Of a stretch of DNA of 21,711 nt, positions 6,371 to 15,683 are shown piece by piece. Each line of letters begins with the position of its first letter. Within the stretch, counting starts at the first letter, position 1. The stretch lies in the NCBI GenBank assembly GCA_035758925.1, contig DASTVV010000048.1:1-21711 (forward strand), in the 5' to 3' direction. Under the pieces are notes generated by a model. The model searched no databases, was not told where the DNA came from, and worked only from the letters and a program-made list of their open reading frames with translations. The translations under genes were made by a program, and so were the position numbers. Source of the DNA: DASPMP01 sp035758925 (GTDB lineage: Bacteria; Gemmatimonadota; Gemmatimonadetes; Gemmatimonadales; Gemmatimonadaceae).

Positions 6371-8608
6371 ATGACCGCTCTGTTCGCGGCCGCGATTTTT
6401 CTCAGCTCGGCCCTGCTCTTCTGGCTCGAGCCGCTGTTCGGCAAGATCGTCCTTCCCCTGCTTGGCGGGACCCCCGCCGTCTGGAATGCGTGCCTGTTGT
6501 TCTACCAGACGGCGCTGCTGGCAGGCTACGCGTGGGCGCACGCGGCTGAACGGCTCGGATTCCGCAAACACACCGCGATCCACGTAGCGCTTTCCATAGC
6601 GGCGATCGCAGTTCTGCCGTTCGCGGTACCCAAGGTCTTGTTGCCTCCGTCGAACGACTCCCCACTGGGTTGGCTGCTGCTGGTGCTGGTCGGCGGCGTC
6701 GGTCTGCCGTTCGTCATGGTGGCCGCCAATGGGCCGCTGCTGCAGCTCTGGTTCAGCCGCAGCGGGTCCCGGCGGGCACGCGATCCCTACTTCCTCTACG
6801 CCGCCAGCAACCTGGGAAGCGCCGCGGCACTGCTGTTGTTCCCGATAGTCATCGAGCGGGAGCTCACGCTGTCCTCCCAGAGTCAGGCATGGCGCTTCTC
6901 CTATCTCGTCATGCTGGGGCTGCTGGCCATATGCGCCATCCTGCTGGCGGTCCGTCGGCCGGGTGAGGGCGGCGTGGAAACCGAGCTCGCGCCGGTCGTG
7001 CCGGAGGCGCTGGCGCTCGAACGCAAGCTCCGGTGGCTCGCGCTGGCCGCGATCCCGTCGTCGTTGATGCTGGGGGTCACGACGTACATCTCGTCCGAGG
7101 TCGCGCCCATCCCGCTGCTCTGGATTCTGCCCTTGGCGTTGTACCTGGCCACGCTCGTACTGTCGTTCGCGTTCACACGACCGCTGGCCTCCGCACTTCA
7201 GTCCGTGTTCGGACGCCCGCTCACCATGCGCTCGGCGCTCGTCACACTCGGCGGAGTGCTGGCGGTCGCGGTTCCGTGCCTTGCCGTCTTTCTCATCTGG
7301 AGCGAACGCCTGGCACTCGTCGTCGCGCACCTGGTGCTGTTCGCGGGCGCTGCGATGGTGTGTCATGTGCAGCTCGCCGCCGATCGACCTTCAGCGGCGC
7401 GACTGACCGAGTTCTACCTCTGGACCGCGGTTGGCGGCGCGGTCGGCGGCGCGTTCAACACGCTCCTCGGACCAGCGCTGTTCACGAGTGTTCTGGAGTA
7501 CCCGCTGGCGCTGACGGCGGTGATCATGGCGCTGCCGGCCCGGGCACGGCGCGATGGCAGCCGCGTCAAGCCGACCTGGAGCGACCTGGCGTTGCCAATT
7601 GCTCTGGGTCTCGTAACGGCGGCCGTGCCACTGCTGCTGACGCAGATGGGAGTGGTGCTGCACTTCCCCATGCGGCTGCTGCTGGCAATTCCGGCGCTGG
7701 CGTGCCTTGGGTTCTCCGGTCATCCGATTCGCTTCGGCGCCGGCCTTGCGGCCGTCGTGATCGCGAGCACCGCCTATCCGGCGGAGATCGGATCGGTCGA
7801 GCTGGCGAACCGGAATTTCTTCGGCGTTCACCGCGTGCTGCGAGACGATCGCCACGGATTCCGCTGGTTGACGCATGGCGTCACGGTGCATGGCGGACAG
7901 CCGCTGGCCGATACCACGGCGCCGCGGCCACTGACGTACTTCACGCCATCGGGACCGGCCGGCGACGTGTTCCGCGTTTTCACGCCGGCGCATCCCACCG
8001 GACGCGTGGCCGTGATCGGACTTGGGGCCGGCGCCATGCTCTACTACGGCGTGCCGGGACAGCGCTGGACCTTCTTCGAGATCGATCCCGCGGTGACCGA
8101 CATCGCGCGCAATCCGCGCTACTTCACCTTCCTCTCGAAGTCGCGCGCATGGCACCGTATCATCGGCGGTGACGCGCGGCTGTCACTGGTTCACGACAGC
8201 ACGGTGACGTACGACATGCTGGTGCTGGACGCGTTTGCGTCGGACGCGATTCCCACGCATTTGCTCACGCGCGAAGCCGTTCGGCTGTACATGTCGCGCC
8301 TCAGTCGGAGCGGTCTGCTCGTCATGCATATCTCGAATCGGTTCTTCGACCTCGGTCCGGTGGTCGCCAAGCTGGCGGCGGACGCCGGGCTTGCCAGTCT
8401 GCATCGGGTGGACGACGCGCCCTCGGACGCCGAGACGAGCGGAAAGTTCGCGTCGCACTGGGCGGTGCTGGCGCGTGATCCGAAAACGCTGGTCCCGCTG
8501 GCCGCTACTGGCGCCTGGCAGCCGATCGAAGGACACAAGGATCTCCGCGTATGGACCGACGACTATTCGAGCGTGCTGCCGCTCCTCAGGAACCGCTCGT
8601 CACGGTGA
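6371..8608 (+). CDS. Fused multi-TM protein with C-terminal spermidine-synthase-like domain
   Basis: A 745-residue protein of the widespread family annotated as fused MFS/spermidine synthase. Roughly the first 450 residues form about 12 hydrophobic helices (start MTALFAAAIFLSSALLFWLEPLFGKIVLPLLGG is typical). From about 480 on it is a Rossmann methyltransferase-fold domain: strand and glycine loop VAVIGLGAGA (about 545-555), acidic FFEIDP (about 570) and LVLDAFASDAIP (about 615-625), the counterpart of the catalytic D-x-x-x-D segment of aminopropyltransferases. True polyamine synthesis is not shown; the real substrate of this family is unclear. The ATG at 6371 is the natural start. Its stop overlaps the next gene's GTG (GTGA), making it the first gene of a four-gene glycan-related operon. 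Confidence 0.87.
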   Translation: MTALFAAAIFLSSALLFWLEPLFGKIVLPLLGGTPAVWNACLLFYQTALLAGYAWAHAAERLGFRKHTAIHVALSIAAIAVLPFAVPKVLLPPSNDSPLGWLLLVLVGGVGLPFVMVAANGPLLQLWFSRSGSRRARDPYFLYAASNLGSAAALLLFPIVIERELTLSSQSQAWRFSYLVMLGLLAICAILLAVRRPGEGGVETELAPVVPEALALERKLRWLALAAIPSSLMLGVTTYISSEVAPIPLLWILPLALYLATLVLSFAFTRPLASALQSVFGRPLTMRSALVTLGGVLAVAVPCLAVFLIWSERLALVVAHLVLFAGAAMVCHVQLAADRPSAARLTEFYLWTAVGGAVGGAFNTLLGPALFTSVLEYPLALTAVIMALPARARRDGSRVKPTWSDLALPIALGLVTAAVPLLLTQMGVVLHFPMRLLLAIPALACLGFSGHPIRFGAGLAAVVIASTAYPAEIGSVELANRNFFGVHRVLRDDRHGFRWLTHGVTVHGGQPLADTTAPRPLTYFTPSGPAGDVFRVFTPAHPTGRVAVIGLGAGAMLYYGVPGQRWTFFEIDPAVTDIARNPRYFTFLSKSRAWHRIIGGDARLSLVHDSTVTYDMLVLDAFASDAIPTHLLTREAVRLYMSRLSRSGLLVMHISNRFFDLGPVVAKLAADAGLASLHRVDDAPSDAETSGKFASHWAVLARDPKTLVPLAATGAWQPIEGHKDLRVWTDDYSSVLPLLRNRSSR

Positions 8609-9768
8609 GCGCGGCTCCCGAAGTCTCGGTCGTGATTCCGTGCCTCAACGAGGCGGACACCATCGAGATCGTCATCCGCGAGGCGCGCCAGGCACTGGAC
8701 CGTTCCGGTATCGCGGGCGAGATCCTCGTTGCGGATAATGGCAGCACTGACGGTTCGCGCGAACTGGCCCGCGGCGCGGGCGCCCGCGTGGTTCCGGTGA
8801 CGGCACGCGGCTATGGGAGCGCGCTCATGGGCGGCATCGCCGCATCGCACGGGCGCTACATCATCATGGGCGACGCCGACGCCAGCTACGACTTCGGCGC
8901 CATCCCGGATTTCGTCGCCAAGCTGCGAGCCGGCAACGCGCTGGTGATGGGATGCCGACTGCCGTCTGGCGGTGGGCACGTGGCGCCCGGAGCGATGCCG
9001 TTCCTGCACCGCTGGTGGGGCAACCCGATGTTCTCATGGATGGTGCGTCGCTGGTTCCACGCACCGATTCACGACGTGCACTGCGGTCTGCGCGGCTTCA
9101 CGCGCGAGCTGTACGACGGCCTGGCTCTCCAATGCACCGGGATGGAGTTCGCCTCGGAGATGGTCATCAAGTCGTCACTCGCGGCAGTGCCGGTGTCCGA
9201 GGTGCCGATCACACTTCGTCCCGACCAGCGCCGCAGCGGCTCGGCGCACCTGCGCACCTTCAGGGACGGGTGGCGGCACCTGCGGTTCTATCTCGTCTAC
9301 AGCCCGCGCTGGCTTTTCCTCCTTCCCGGTTCGTTGCTCCTGGTGCTCGGCGCGCTGGGGTACGCGTTGGCGCTGCCGGCGACGCGCATCGGCGGCGCGG
9401 AGCTGGACGTGAACGCCCTGCTCTTTTCGAGCCTGTTCGTCGTGCTCGGATATCAGTCGGTTTTGTTCGCGATCCTCACCAAGGCGTTCGCCGTGAGTCA
9501 GGGCCTGCTGCCATCAACGCGGCCGGTCGAACGGTTTTTCAAGGTCATGAACCTCGAGCGTGGACTGGTGGTCGGCGCCGCGGTGACACTCGGCGGACTG
9601 GGGCTGCTGGCGTTCGTGCTCGTGGAATGGTGGTCCGCCGGCTTCGGTCCGCTGAACTATCGTGCCACCCTGCGACTCTCGATTCCGGGCGCGATGTTCA
9701 CATCACTCGGAATGCAGACGATCCTGTCCAGCTTCTTCGCGAGCATCCTGGGCCTGCGCCGGCGCTGA
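8605..9768 (+). CDS. Family 2 glycosyltransferase with C-terminal membrane helices
   Basis: 387 residues from the GTG at 8605, which overlaps the upstream stop (GTGA). An alternative ATG at 8551 has AAGGA nine bases before it and would add 18 non-conserved residues. The GT2 domain starts at once: VSVVIPCLNEADTIE, VADNGSTDGS, then the DxD motif GDADASYDF (D90, D92), which holds the metal and nucleotide sugar. About four TM helices follow from residue 230 (FLLPGSLLLVLGALGYAL; LFSSLFVVLGYQSVLFAI; LVVGAAVTLGGLGLLAFVL; a last one near the end). This layout matches polyprenyl-phosphate glucose/mannose-type synthases, which load a sugar on a lipid carrier at the inner face of the membrane. The downstream GT-C protein could use that lipid-linked sugar. 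Confidence 0.88.
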   Translation: MSAAPEVSVVIPCLNEADTIEIVIREARQALDRSGIAGEILVADNGSTDGSRELARGAGARVVPVTARGYGSALMGGIAASHGRYIIMGDADASYDFGAIPDFVAKLRAGNALVMGCRLPSGGGHVAPGAMPFLHRWWGNPMFSWMVRRWFHAPIHDVHCGLRGFTRELYDGLALQCTGMEFASEMVIKSSLAAVPVSEVPITLRPDQRRSGSAHLRTFRDGWRHLRFYLVYSPRWLFLLPGSLLLVLGALGYALALPATRIGGAELDVNALLFSSLFVVLGYQSVLFAILTKAFAVSQGLLPSTRPVERFFKVMNLERGLVVGAAVTLGGLGLLAFVLVEWWSAGFGPLNYRATLRLSIPGAMFTSLGMQTILSSFFASILGLRRR

Positions 9769-10370
9769 TGCTCGACGCCACGCATCGCCGTCTCGTGTAC
9801 GGACGACGCATCCGGGTGCTCGCACGCCATCTCGCGGAGTTGCTGCCACGCGATGCGTCGGTGCTCGACGTCGGATCGGGCGACGGACTGCTCGCGCGAC
9901 GCGTCATGGACCGGCGCCCCGACGTTCGCGTGCGCGGCGTGGACGTCCTCGCGCGGCCCACGTCCCACATTCCCGTCGAGCTGTTCGATGGAGTACGGCT
10001 CCCCTTCGAAGACCGGGAGTTCGACGTCGTCACGATGGTGGATGTGCTGCACCACGCGTCCCAGCAGCAGCGTTTGCTGTCCGAACTGGTTCGTGTGAGC
10101 CGCAAACTGCTCGTCATCAAGGACCACTCGGTCCGCGGCGTGTTCGCGCGGCCCACGCTCGCATTCATGGACTGGGTTGGCAACGCGCGACACGGGGTGT
10201 CCCTGCCGTACTCGTACTGGACGCCGCGGCAATGGAGCGAGGCCTACGGCGCACTGGGCCTGCGCGTCGTGGAGAATCGCGACCGACTGGGGCTGTATCC
10301 CTGGCCGGCTTCGCTCGTGTTCGAACGCCACCTGCATTTCATCGCTGTCCTGGAGCGCACTCGCTCATGA
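9768..10370 (+). CDS. Class I SAM-dependent methyltransferase
   Basis: A 200-residue soluble protein. The ATG shares a base with the preceding stop (TGATG); the open frame further upstream is a shadow of the glycosyltransferase. Motif I SVLDVGSGDGLLARRV (about 30-45) is the SAM glycine loop. An acidic residue ends strand 2 (RGVDV), LPFEDREFDVVTMVDVLHH is the motif II/post-II region of the Methyltransf_11 type, and a distinct C-terminal lid (SYWTPRQWSEAYGALGLRV) follows. The substrate is not evident. Between two glycosyltransferases, methylation of a sugar or lipid-linked glycan is plausible, for example to cap a chain. Confidence 0.87.
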   Translation: MLDATHRRLVYGRRIRVLARHLAELLPRDASVLDVGSGDGLLARRVMDRRPDVRVRGVDVLARPTSHIPVELFDGVRLPFEDREFDVVTMVDVLHHASQQQRLLSELVRVSRKLLVIKDHSVRGVFARPTLAFMDWVGNARHGVSLPYSYWTPRQWSEAYGALGLRVVENRDRLGLYPWPASLVFERHLHFIAVLERTRS

Positions 10371-11959
10371 TACCTGTCGCTCTCTCCACACTCGTGGTGC
10401 TGGCCGCACTCATGACACCGCGATACCCGAACGCCGGTGCGCTCGCCGCGCGTCTGGAGCGCGCGGAGCCAGGCCTGCGACGTCACGGTCCGTGGCTGGT
10501 GGCGCTGATCTCGATCGCCGTCGTGTGGTTCGTGTGGGACGCCATCGTCCCGATCGCCAAGGTGCATGACGAATCCTCGTACCTGCTGCAAGCCGACATC
10601 TTCGCGCGCTTCCGCTGGACCGCGCCCAGCCCGCCGATCCCGGAGTTCTTCGAACAGCCGCACGTGCTCGTGTCACCCGCGGTGGCCTCGAAGTATCCGC
10701 CGGGCCACGCCCTGCTGCTGAGCGTTGGCGCGTTCGTCGGTTTTCCTCCCCTGGTTCCGCTGATGCTCACGGGCCTCTCGGCCGCGCTGCTCTTCGCGAT
10801 CGTCACTCGCCTGGCGAACCCGTGGGTCGCGCTGTTGTCGTGGGTCGTCTGGATCTCGACACCGATGGTCCTGCGCTTCCAGCCGAGCTACTTGTCCGAG
10901 CTCACCACGGCAGTGATGGTCTTGGCCGCGTGGTGGTGTCTGCTGGAGTGGCGCTCCAGCCGCCAGCCGCGCTGGCTGTATCTCGTCGCGCTCGCAGTCG
11001 GGTGGGGTGCCATCACTCGACCGCTGACGATGCTGGCATTCGCGATACCGATCGGAGTCGTCGTGGTGCGAGACGTAGTGCGTCTCCGCTCATGGCGCCG
11101 TCTCGCAATCGCGGTGGGCGTCGGTGTCGCGGTGCTGAGCATCCTGCCGCTCTGGAGCGCGAAGACGACGGGCGACTGGAAGCTTTCACCCATCGAGCTG
11201 TACCGCCGGGACTATCTCCCGTTCGACAAACTGGGCTTCACGCCCGACACCAGTCTTCCGCTTCGAACCATTTCACCGCCGCTTCAGTCGACGTACGACT
11301 ACTATCGGCTGGCTCGCCAGGAGCAGCGTCTGGAGACGGTGCCGCGCGTCATGTCGGAGCGGTTTGTCCAGCTCGTGATCGCGGTGTTCCAGGGATCGCG
11401 GCTCGTGTTGCTGCCGTTCGCCATCGCGGCCCTGTTCTTCATGAACGGCGCGCTGGCGTTCGCACTGGCAAGCGCAGCCGTCGCGTTCATCGCGTACTTG
11501 CCGTATACGCACTGGGCGCCGTGGACGATCTACTACCTCGAGGCGGCGCCGGTGCTTGCTACGCTGGCAGCCCTCGGCATTTGGCAGTCGCTGCGTCGTC
11601 TGCACGCAAACGAACGGTCGATCACCGTCGGGATGGCAGCCGTGGTCGTGGCGCTTGCAGTGTTCGCCGTCCCCGGTGTGCTGCACTGGCGACTGGACCA
11701 TCGTCAGCGCAGCCAGGTCGACCGGTCGTTCGCCGCGAATCTGCGGGCGCTTCCGCAGCACTCGATCGTGTTCCTGCGCTACTCGCCACGGGTGGCACAG
11801 CACATGTCGTCGGTCTTCAATTATCCCGATCTGAGCGCCGTTCCCGTGTGGGTGGTGCACGATCTTGGCCCGCGCAACGAGGAACTGCGGAAGCTGGCGC
11901 CGGACCGCCAGTCGTTCGATTTCGAGGAGGATCAGCTGGTCGGTCGGAATCGCCGTTGA
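10367..11959 (+). CDS. GT-C type membrane glycosyltransferase (GT39/ArnT-like)
   Basis: 530 residues starting at the ATG that overlaps the methyltransferase stop (ATGA); the longer open frame upstream is not coding. About ten TM helices. The first large outer loop carries the acidic pair of GT-C enzymes (KVHDESSYLLQAD, D68/E69), followed by SKYPPGHALLLSVG, typical of the PMT/ArnT superfamily. These enzymes take sugar from a polyprenyl-phosphate donor on the outer face of the inner membrane and place it on protein, lipid A or glycan. A C-terminal soluble part ends with VVHDLGPRNEELRKLAPDR, which resembles the end of the large GT-C protein encoded next on the opposite strand. The two genes converge with only four bases between them. 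Confidence 0.85.
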   Translation: MIPVALSTLVVLAALMTPRYPNAGALAARLERAEPGLRRHGPWLVALISIAVVWFVWDAIVPIAKVHDESSYLLQADIFARFRWTAPSPPIPEFFEQPHVLVSPAVASKYPPGHALLLSVGAFVGFPPLVPLMLTGLSAALLFAIVTRLANPWVALLSWVVWISTPMVLRFQPSYLSELTTAVMVLAAWWCLLEWRSSRQPRWLYLVALAVGWGAITRPLTMLAFAIPIGVVVVRDVVRLRSWRRLAIAVGVGVAVLSILPLWSAKTTGDWKLSPIELYRRDYLPFDKLGFTPDTSLPLRTISPPLQSTYDYYRLARQEQRLETVPRVMSERFVQLVIAVFQGSRLVLLPFAIAALFFMNGALAFALASAAVAFIAYLPYTHWAPWTIYYLEAAPVLATLAALGIWQSLRRLHANERSITVGMAAVVVALAVFAVPGVLHWRLDHRQRSQVDRSFAANLRALPQHSIVFLRYSPRVAQHMSSVFNYPDLSAVPVWVVHDLGPRNEELRKLAPDRQSFDFEEDQLVGRNRR

Positions 11960-11963
11960 CGCG

Positions 11964-13994
11964 CTACCTGGTCGTCACGTACGGCATGAACGCGGTTGTC
12001 GTATCGCCCAGACCGCGCGCCGGACGGTAGACGTACCACGCGCGATCGCCGAACCGATTCCGCAGCAGCGCGTTCTGCTCGCCGAGGTCGCGCACGAAGA
12101 TCACGTTCCCACCGACGCGGCCGTCCGGTCCGACGGACTGGTGCGCGAGGAACAGCGGGTACGTCATGGTGCCGGTCGAGTCGCGGAGATACTCGCGGAT
12201 GCATCGCGCCGTAGGCGGTTTGCCGGGGACGAGCGCGATGGCCTGATCTCCCTGAAGCCCGGGTTCCAGCCGCGCTTTTCCGGATGCTCTCGCCAATGCC
12301 AGCACGCGCTCCCCGGCCGCCTCGTGGTGGTCGCCATTGCCGTCTGGCGTGGATTCCACGTCGAGCGCCGTCTGGATCGCACAGGCGTCGAGCGTGTTGA
12401 GCGCACGGTCCGCGCGAAATTGGGAGAGACCCAGCACGCGAAGCCGCGCTTGCAGGCGTCCGCGCCAGCCCTCGTTCACGAAGACCAGAGCGTTGCTGAG
12501 ACCCGCGCGTGCGATCTGGGCGTCAACGTCGGTCTTGAGCTTCGTGCGCTGATCGCGATAGAGCGCCACACGTCCGTGCGCGCTTGAAACTCCGTTGGGC
12601 CCGATCCACGCCGCAAGAATGCAGAGCGGCACCACCAGCGAGGCGGCTCGACGCGCCACCGGCAGGCGCGTGGACGCCGTGAGCAGTTTCGGCGCCCTTG
12701 CCGCGAAGTAGACGAACGCGGGCAGCGCGGTGAACAGGAATCGCGGACCGGCGAAGAAGCCGTCGAACCAATACGCGCCGTACGCCGCCGTGATTGCCGT
12801 AGCGAGTCCGGCAAGCAACACATCCCATCGCGTCGGCCGTCGGACGGCGAGGAGTCCCGCCACCACGAAGAGCATACCCGGGATGGGCCACTCGAAGAGA
12901 TAGCGGCTGAGGCGCATGAGATAGCCGGACACGTACGTGAGTCCACGCCGGGGGGTGTGCATCTCGCCGGTGGGGTCCTCGTGGAAGCCCAGTCGATGTG
13001 CCGGACCATTCAGCGCGTCGTAGCCGAACAGCAGCGGGTGCCCGGTGGTGCGCGCATTTACCCAGAGGAGCAGCACGACGGGCACCGCGGCGGCGAGCAC
13101 CTGCCAGGCCAGCGATGACGCACGGGCGCGATCTTCTGACAGACGCGCCGCCTGGAACACGCCGATCGCGGCGGCGACGACGGCGGCGTCGAGGGGCCGG
13201 ATCAGCGCGACGATTCCTGTCGCGAGGCCGATGACGACCGCCTCTCTCGCTTGCACCCGTCTCTCCGTGGCGCGATCCCACCTGGCCAGCGACGCCAGCG
13301 CCAACGTCGTGAACGCCAGCGCCGGAACGTGGCTCATCTGGCTCGCCGCCATGATCAGCACCATGGGGCTGAGGACGAACAGCAGCGTCGTCGCTCGGGC
13401 AATGAGCTCGTCGAACGCGAGGGCCAGGAAGCGATAGAGATTCCAGACGGTGAAGCCGAGCAAGAGCGGGTTGACCAACCAGGCCACGTTGAACGCCATG
13501 CCCGCTGCCACGAGTGCCGGACCGCCGACGGGATACTGGGAGAACCAGTGTCCGTCGCGATCGAACACGGGCGCCGTGTTGAAGAACTCGCGCGAGGCTT
13601 CGGGGACTGCGAACAGGTGTCCGCCGAGCAGAATGCGGGCGTGCCACTGCTGCGCCATCTCGTCCGTCGTGAACGGCTGTCCAGCAAAGCAGTAGCGCGA
13701 CAGGAACGCGGCCCCGATGGCGGCGAGGGCTGCGACAGCGACGCCAAACGTCCCCGGCGAGACCCGCAGGAGCCCACGCCTCGCGCGCTCCAGCACGGCG
13801 TCGACGCGTTCGCGAAGCAGCAGGGCGATCAACACGGTCAGCGCCAGCATGGTGACGCCGCGCTCGAACCACTCGCGTTGTGCCAGGCCCCACCACGGGA
13901 CGGCGCCGTGGGTGAGCAGGTTGGCGAGTGGAAGGATGCCGAGCACCGCAAACGCCACCGCGAGAATGCGTAGGGCGCTCGGACGAACTGTCAT
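11964..13994 (-). CDS. Large GT-C type membrane glycosyltransferase
   Basis: 676 residues, about 11-13 TM helices over the first 480, then a roughly 190-residue soluble tail. After the first helices the loop contains QPFTTDEMAQQWHAR (D111/E112, the expected GT-C acidic pair), then FSQYPVGGPALVAAG, equivalent to the YPPG segment of the GT-C protein on the plus strand. The tail includes ALVFVNEGWRGRLQARL and, near the end, VRDLGEQNALLRNRFGDR. It is the last gene of the five-gene operon, three bases after the TMTC-like gene. The likely role is transfer of a lipid-linked sugar on the outer face of the membrane; acceptor and sugar are unknown. I see no hairpin terminator in the tiny gap to the convergent gene. 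Confidence 0.82.
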   Translation of the reverse strand: MTVRPSALRILAVAFAVLGILPLANLLTHGAVPWWGLAQREWFERGVTMLALTVLIALLLRERVDAVLERARRGLLRVSPGTFGVAVAALAAIGAAFLSRYCFAGQPFTTDEMAQQWHARILLGGHLFAVPEASREFFNTAPVFDRDGHWFSQYPVGGPALVAAGMAFNVAWLVNPLLLGFTVWNLYRFLALAFDELIARATTLLFVLSPMVLIMAASQMSHVPALAFTTLALASLARWDRATERRVQAREAVVIGLATGIVALIRPLDAAVVAAAIGVFQAARLSEDRARASSLAWQVLAAAVPVVLLLWVNARTTGHPLLFGYDALNGPAHRLGFHEDPTGEMHTPRRGLTYVSGYLMRLSRYLFEWPIPGMLFVVAGLLAVRRPTRWDVLLAGLATAITAAYGAYWFDGFFAGPRFLFTALPAFVYFAARAPKLLTASTRLPVARRAASLVVPLCILAAWIGPNGVSSAHGRVALYRDQRTKLKTDVDAQIARAGLSNALVFVNEGWRGRLQARLRVLGLSQFRADRALNTLDACAIQTALDVESTPDGNGDHHEAAGERVLALARASGKARLEPGLQGDQAIALVPGKPPTARCIREYLRDSTGTMTYPLFLAHQSVGPDGRVGGNVIFVRDLGEQNALLRNRFGDRAWYVYRPARGLGDTTTAFMPYVTTR

Positions 13995-13997
13995 GCG

Positions 13998-15683
13998 CTA
14001 CTGGCTGGACGAGTGCGGAGGGAGGCGGCCGCCCGCCTGTCTCACCGCCAGTGAATCGCGCGCCTGTTTGGCGGCGAGAATGACGCCTCGCGCATCGCGC
14101 ACGTTGCCGCCGTACCGGATGGAGAGCAGCGCCTGCTCGCGAGCCTCGTCCAGCTTCAGCGTATAGAGCAGGCAGAGGGCGAATCCGCCGTGGCCTCCCG
14201 TGGCCCTCGGCTCGATGCTGTACAACCAGCGATACATCATGATCGCCGGTTCACACATGCCGGCCTGGCGATACTGCTCTGCCAGACCGAGCGCCATGAC
14301 CGGATCGTAGGGAAAGAGCTTGAGGGCGTGTCGATAGTGCGCCTCTCCTTCGGTCTTCCGCTGTTTCTCGAAGAGCAACTGCCCCAGCATGAAATGCGCG
14401 CGATAACTCTCGGGCGACTCCTTCACCTGCTGGCGGAAGAGCGCTTCGTTGTCGCGCCACACCGGATTGCGGGTGTAGCTGCGCGCCACGCCGAGACCGA
14501 TGGCCGCGGCGAGCACCAACGCCGCTATCGCCTGCGCCACTCGCTTGTCTTCGAGCTTCGCGTACAGCCATGGCGCCGCCGAACCGACGGCGAGCATCGC
14601 ACCCACGCTCGGGAGAAGCAGTGTGCGTTCCGCGATGATGAATCCCGCGGGCACGAGGAAATTGCTGGCCGGCAGGAGCGCGACGACGAGCCATCCAATG
14701 CCGAACGACGTCGCCGGGCTGCGACGCCAGCATGCCGCGAACAAGCCGATGACCCCGATGAGCATCAGGAGGCCCGGCAGCTGCGCCACACCGGGGCCCT
14801 GCGCGATGTCGATGTACGGCGGCGCGTATTCCGTCATGAGGCGCGCCGGCCACAGGAACAGGCGCACCCATTCAGGCACGGCGCCGATCATTGTCAGGAT
14901 GCGATCCGGCGTCGACAGCTTGAGCGCCGAGAACACGACGTACGGCTGGAAGCCGGCCAGACCGGCAACGACAACGCGACTGCGCACCAACATGTACGTC
15001 AGCGCGACCACGGCGAGACAAAGCATCGGAACGCGCAGTGCCGTCATGCGCTTCCGGAGCGGCGTCTTGTCGGTGACGAGCGTCGCTTCCGCGAGCAGCA
15101 GAAGCGCCGGTAGAACGATTGCGTGCTCCTTGAAGAGACATGCGCCTGCATACAACGCACCGATCGCCACCCAGCGACGCCAGGACAGTGGTCCCGCCAA
15201 ACGGCCGTGGATGAAGACGCCGACCGCGGCGGACACGAGGAGCGCGACCCACAGCTCGGACTGACCGACCACGTTGGCGATCGCCTCCACGTGGACGGGG
15301 TGCACGGCGTAAAGGGCGGCCGTGATCCACGCGGCACCCAGCGGCAGCACGCCGCACGCCAGCCAGAATACGACGATGGCTGTCGCCGCATGGAGCGCGA
15401 CGTTCGTCACGTGGAAGGCCAGTGGCGATCCGTTGCCGATGGCCCATTCGAGACGAAACAGGATGATCGTGAGCGGCCGATAGCCGTCGCCGCCGGCGGT
15501 CTCCGGCCAATACGTATGGGCAAACTCGCGCCACAGCGCCGCGAGCGTCTGCATCCTGTCCGGATTCTTCACCAGCAGGTACACGTCGTCGTAGGCGAAG
15601 CCGTTGGTCACGGAGCTCACCGACGAGACGAGCGCGAGCGCGGCAATCGACGCCGCGAGCCACCACCACGAACGCCGGTTCAT
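13998..15683 (-). CDS. TMTC-like membrane glycosyltransferase with C-terminal TPRs
   Basis: 561 residues from the ATG at 15683, which overlaps the GT2 stop (ATGA); 18 further upstream codons are inside that gene and unlikely to be used. The N-terminal half has the hallmarks of the TMTC/bacterial GT-C family: FAYDDVYLLVKNP (acidic pair D32/D33), YRPLT, HVTNVALH, ALYAVHPVHVEAIANVVGQSEL and a CLFKEHA segment, with about nine to ten TM helices. From about residue 420 come three or so tetratricopeptide-like repeats (YRAHFMLGQLLFEKQRKTEG; HALKLFPYDPVMALGLAEQY; ALCLLYTLKLDEAREQ). Animal TMTC1-4 are O-mannosyltransferases for cadherin-type domains. Bacterial relatives are poorly studied. The TPRs may recognise a protein acceptor. 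Confidence 0.83.
   Translation of the reverse strand: MNRRSWWWLAASIAALALVSSVSSVTNGFAYDDVYLLVKNPDRMQTLAALWREFAHTYWPETAGGDGYRPLTIILFRLEWAIGNGSPLAFHVTNVALHAATAIVVFWLACGVLPLGAAWITAALYAVHPVHVEAIANVVGQSELWVALLVSAAVGVFIHGRLAGPLSWRRWVAIGALYAGACLFKEHAIVLPALLLLAEATLVTDKTPLRKRMTALRVPMLCLAVVALTYMLVRSRVVVAGLAGFQPYVVFSALKLSTPDRILTMIGAVPEWVRLFLWPARLMTEYAPPYIDIAQGPGVAQLPGLLMLIGVIGLFAACWRRSPATSFGIGWLVVALLPASNFLVPAGFIIAERTLLLPSVGAMLAVGSAAPWLYAKLEDKRVAQAIAALVLAAAIGLGVARSYTRNPVWRDNEALFRQQVKESPESYRAHFMLGQLLFEKQRKTEGEAHYRHALKLFPYDPVMALGLAEQYRQAGMCEPAIMMYRWLYSIEPRATGGHGGFALCLLYTLKLDEAREQALLSIRYGGNVRDARGVILAAKQARDSLAVRQAGGRLPPHSSSQ

Noticed and set aside
6350..7366. 338-codon minus-strand open frame rich in Gln, Arg and Asp
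   Set aside because: It is the mirror of the transmembrane half of the spermidine-synthase-like protein; complementing hydrophobic codons produces exactly this Gln/Arg/Glu bias.
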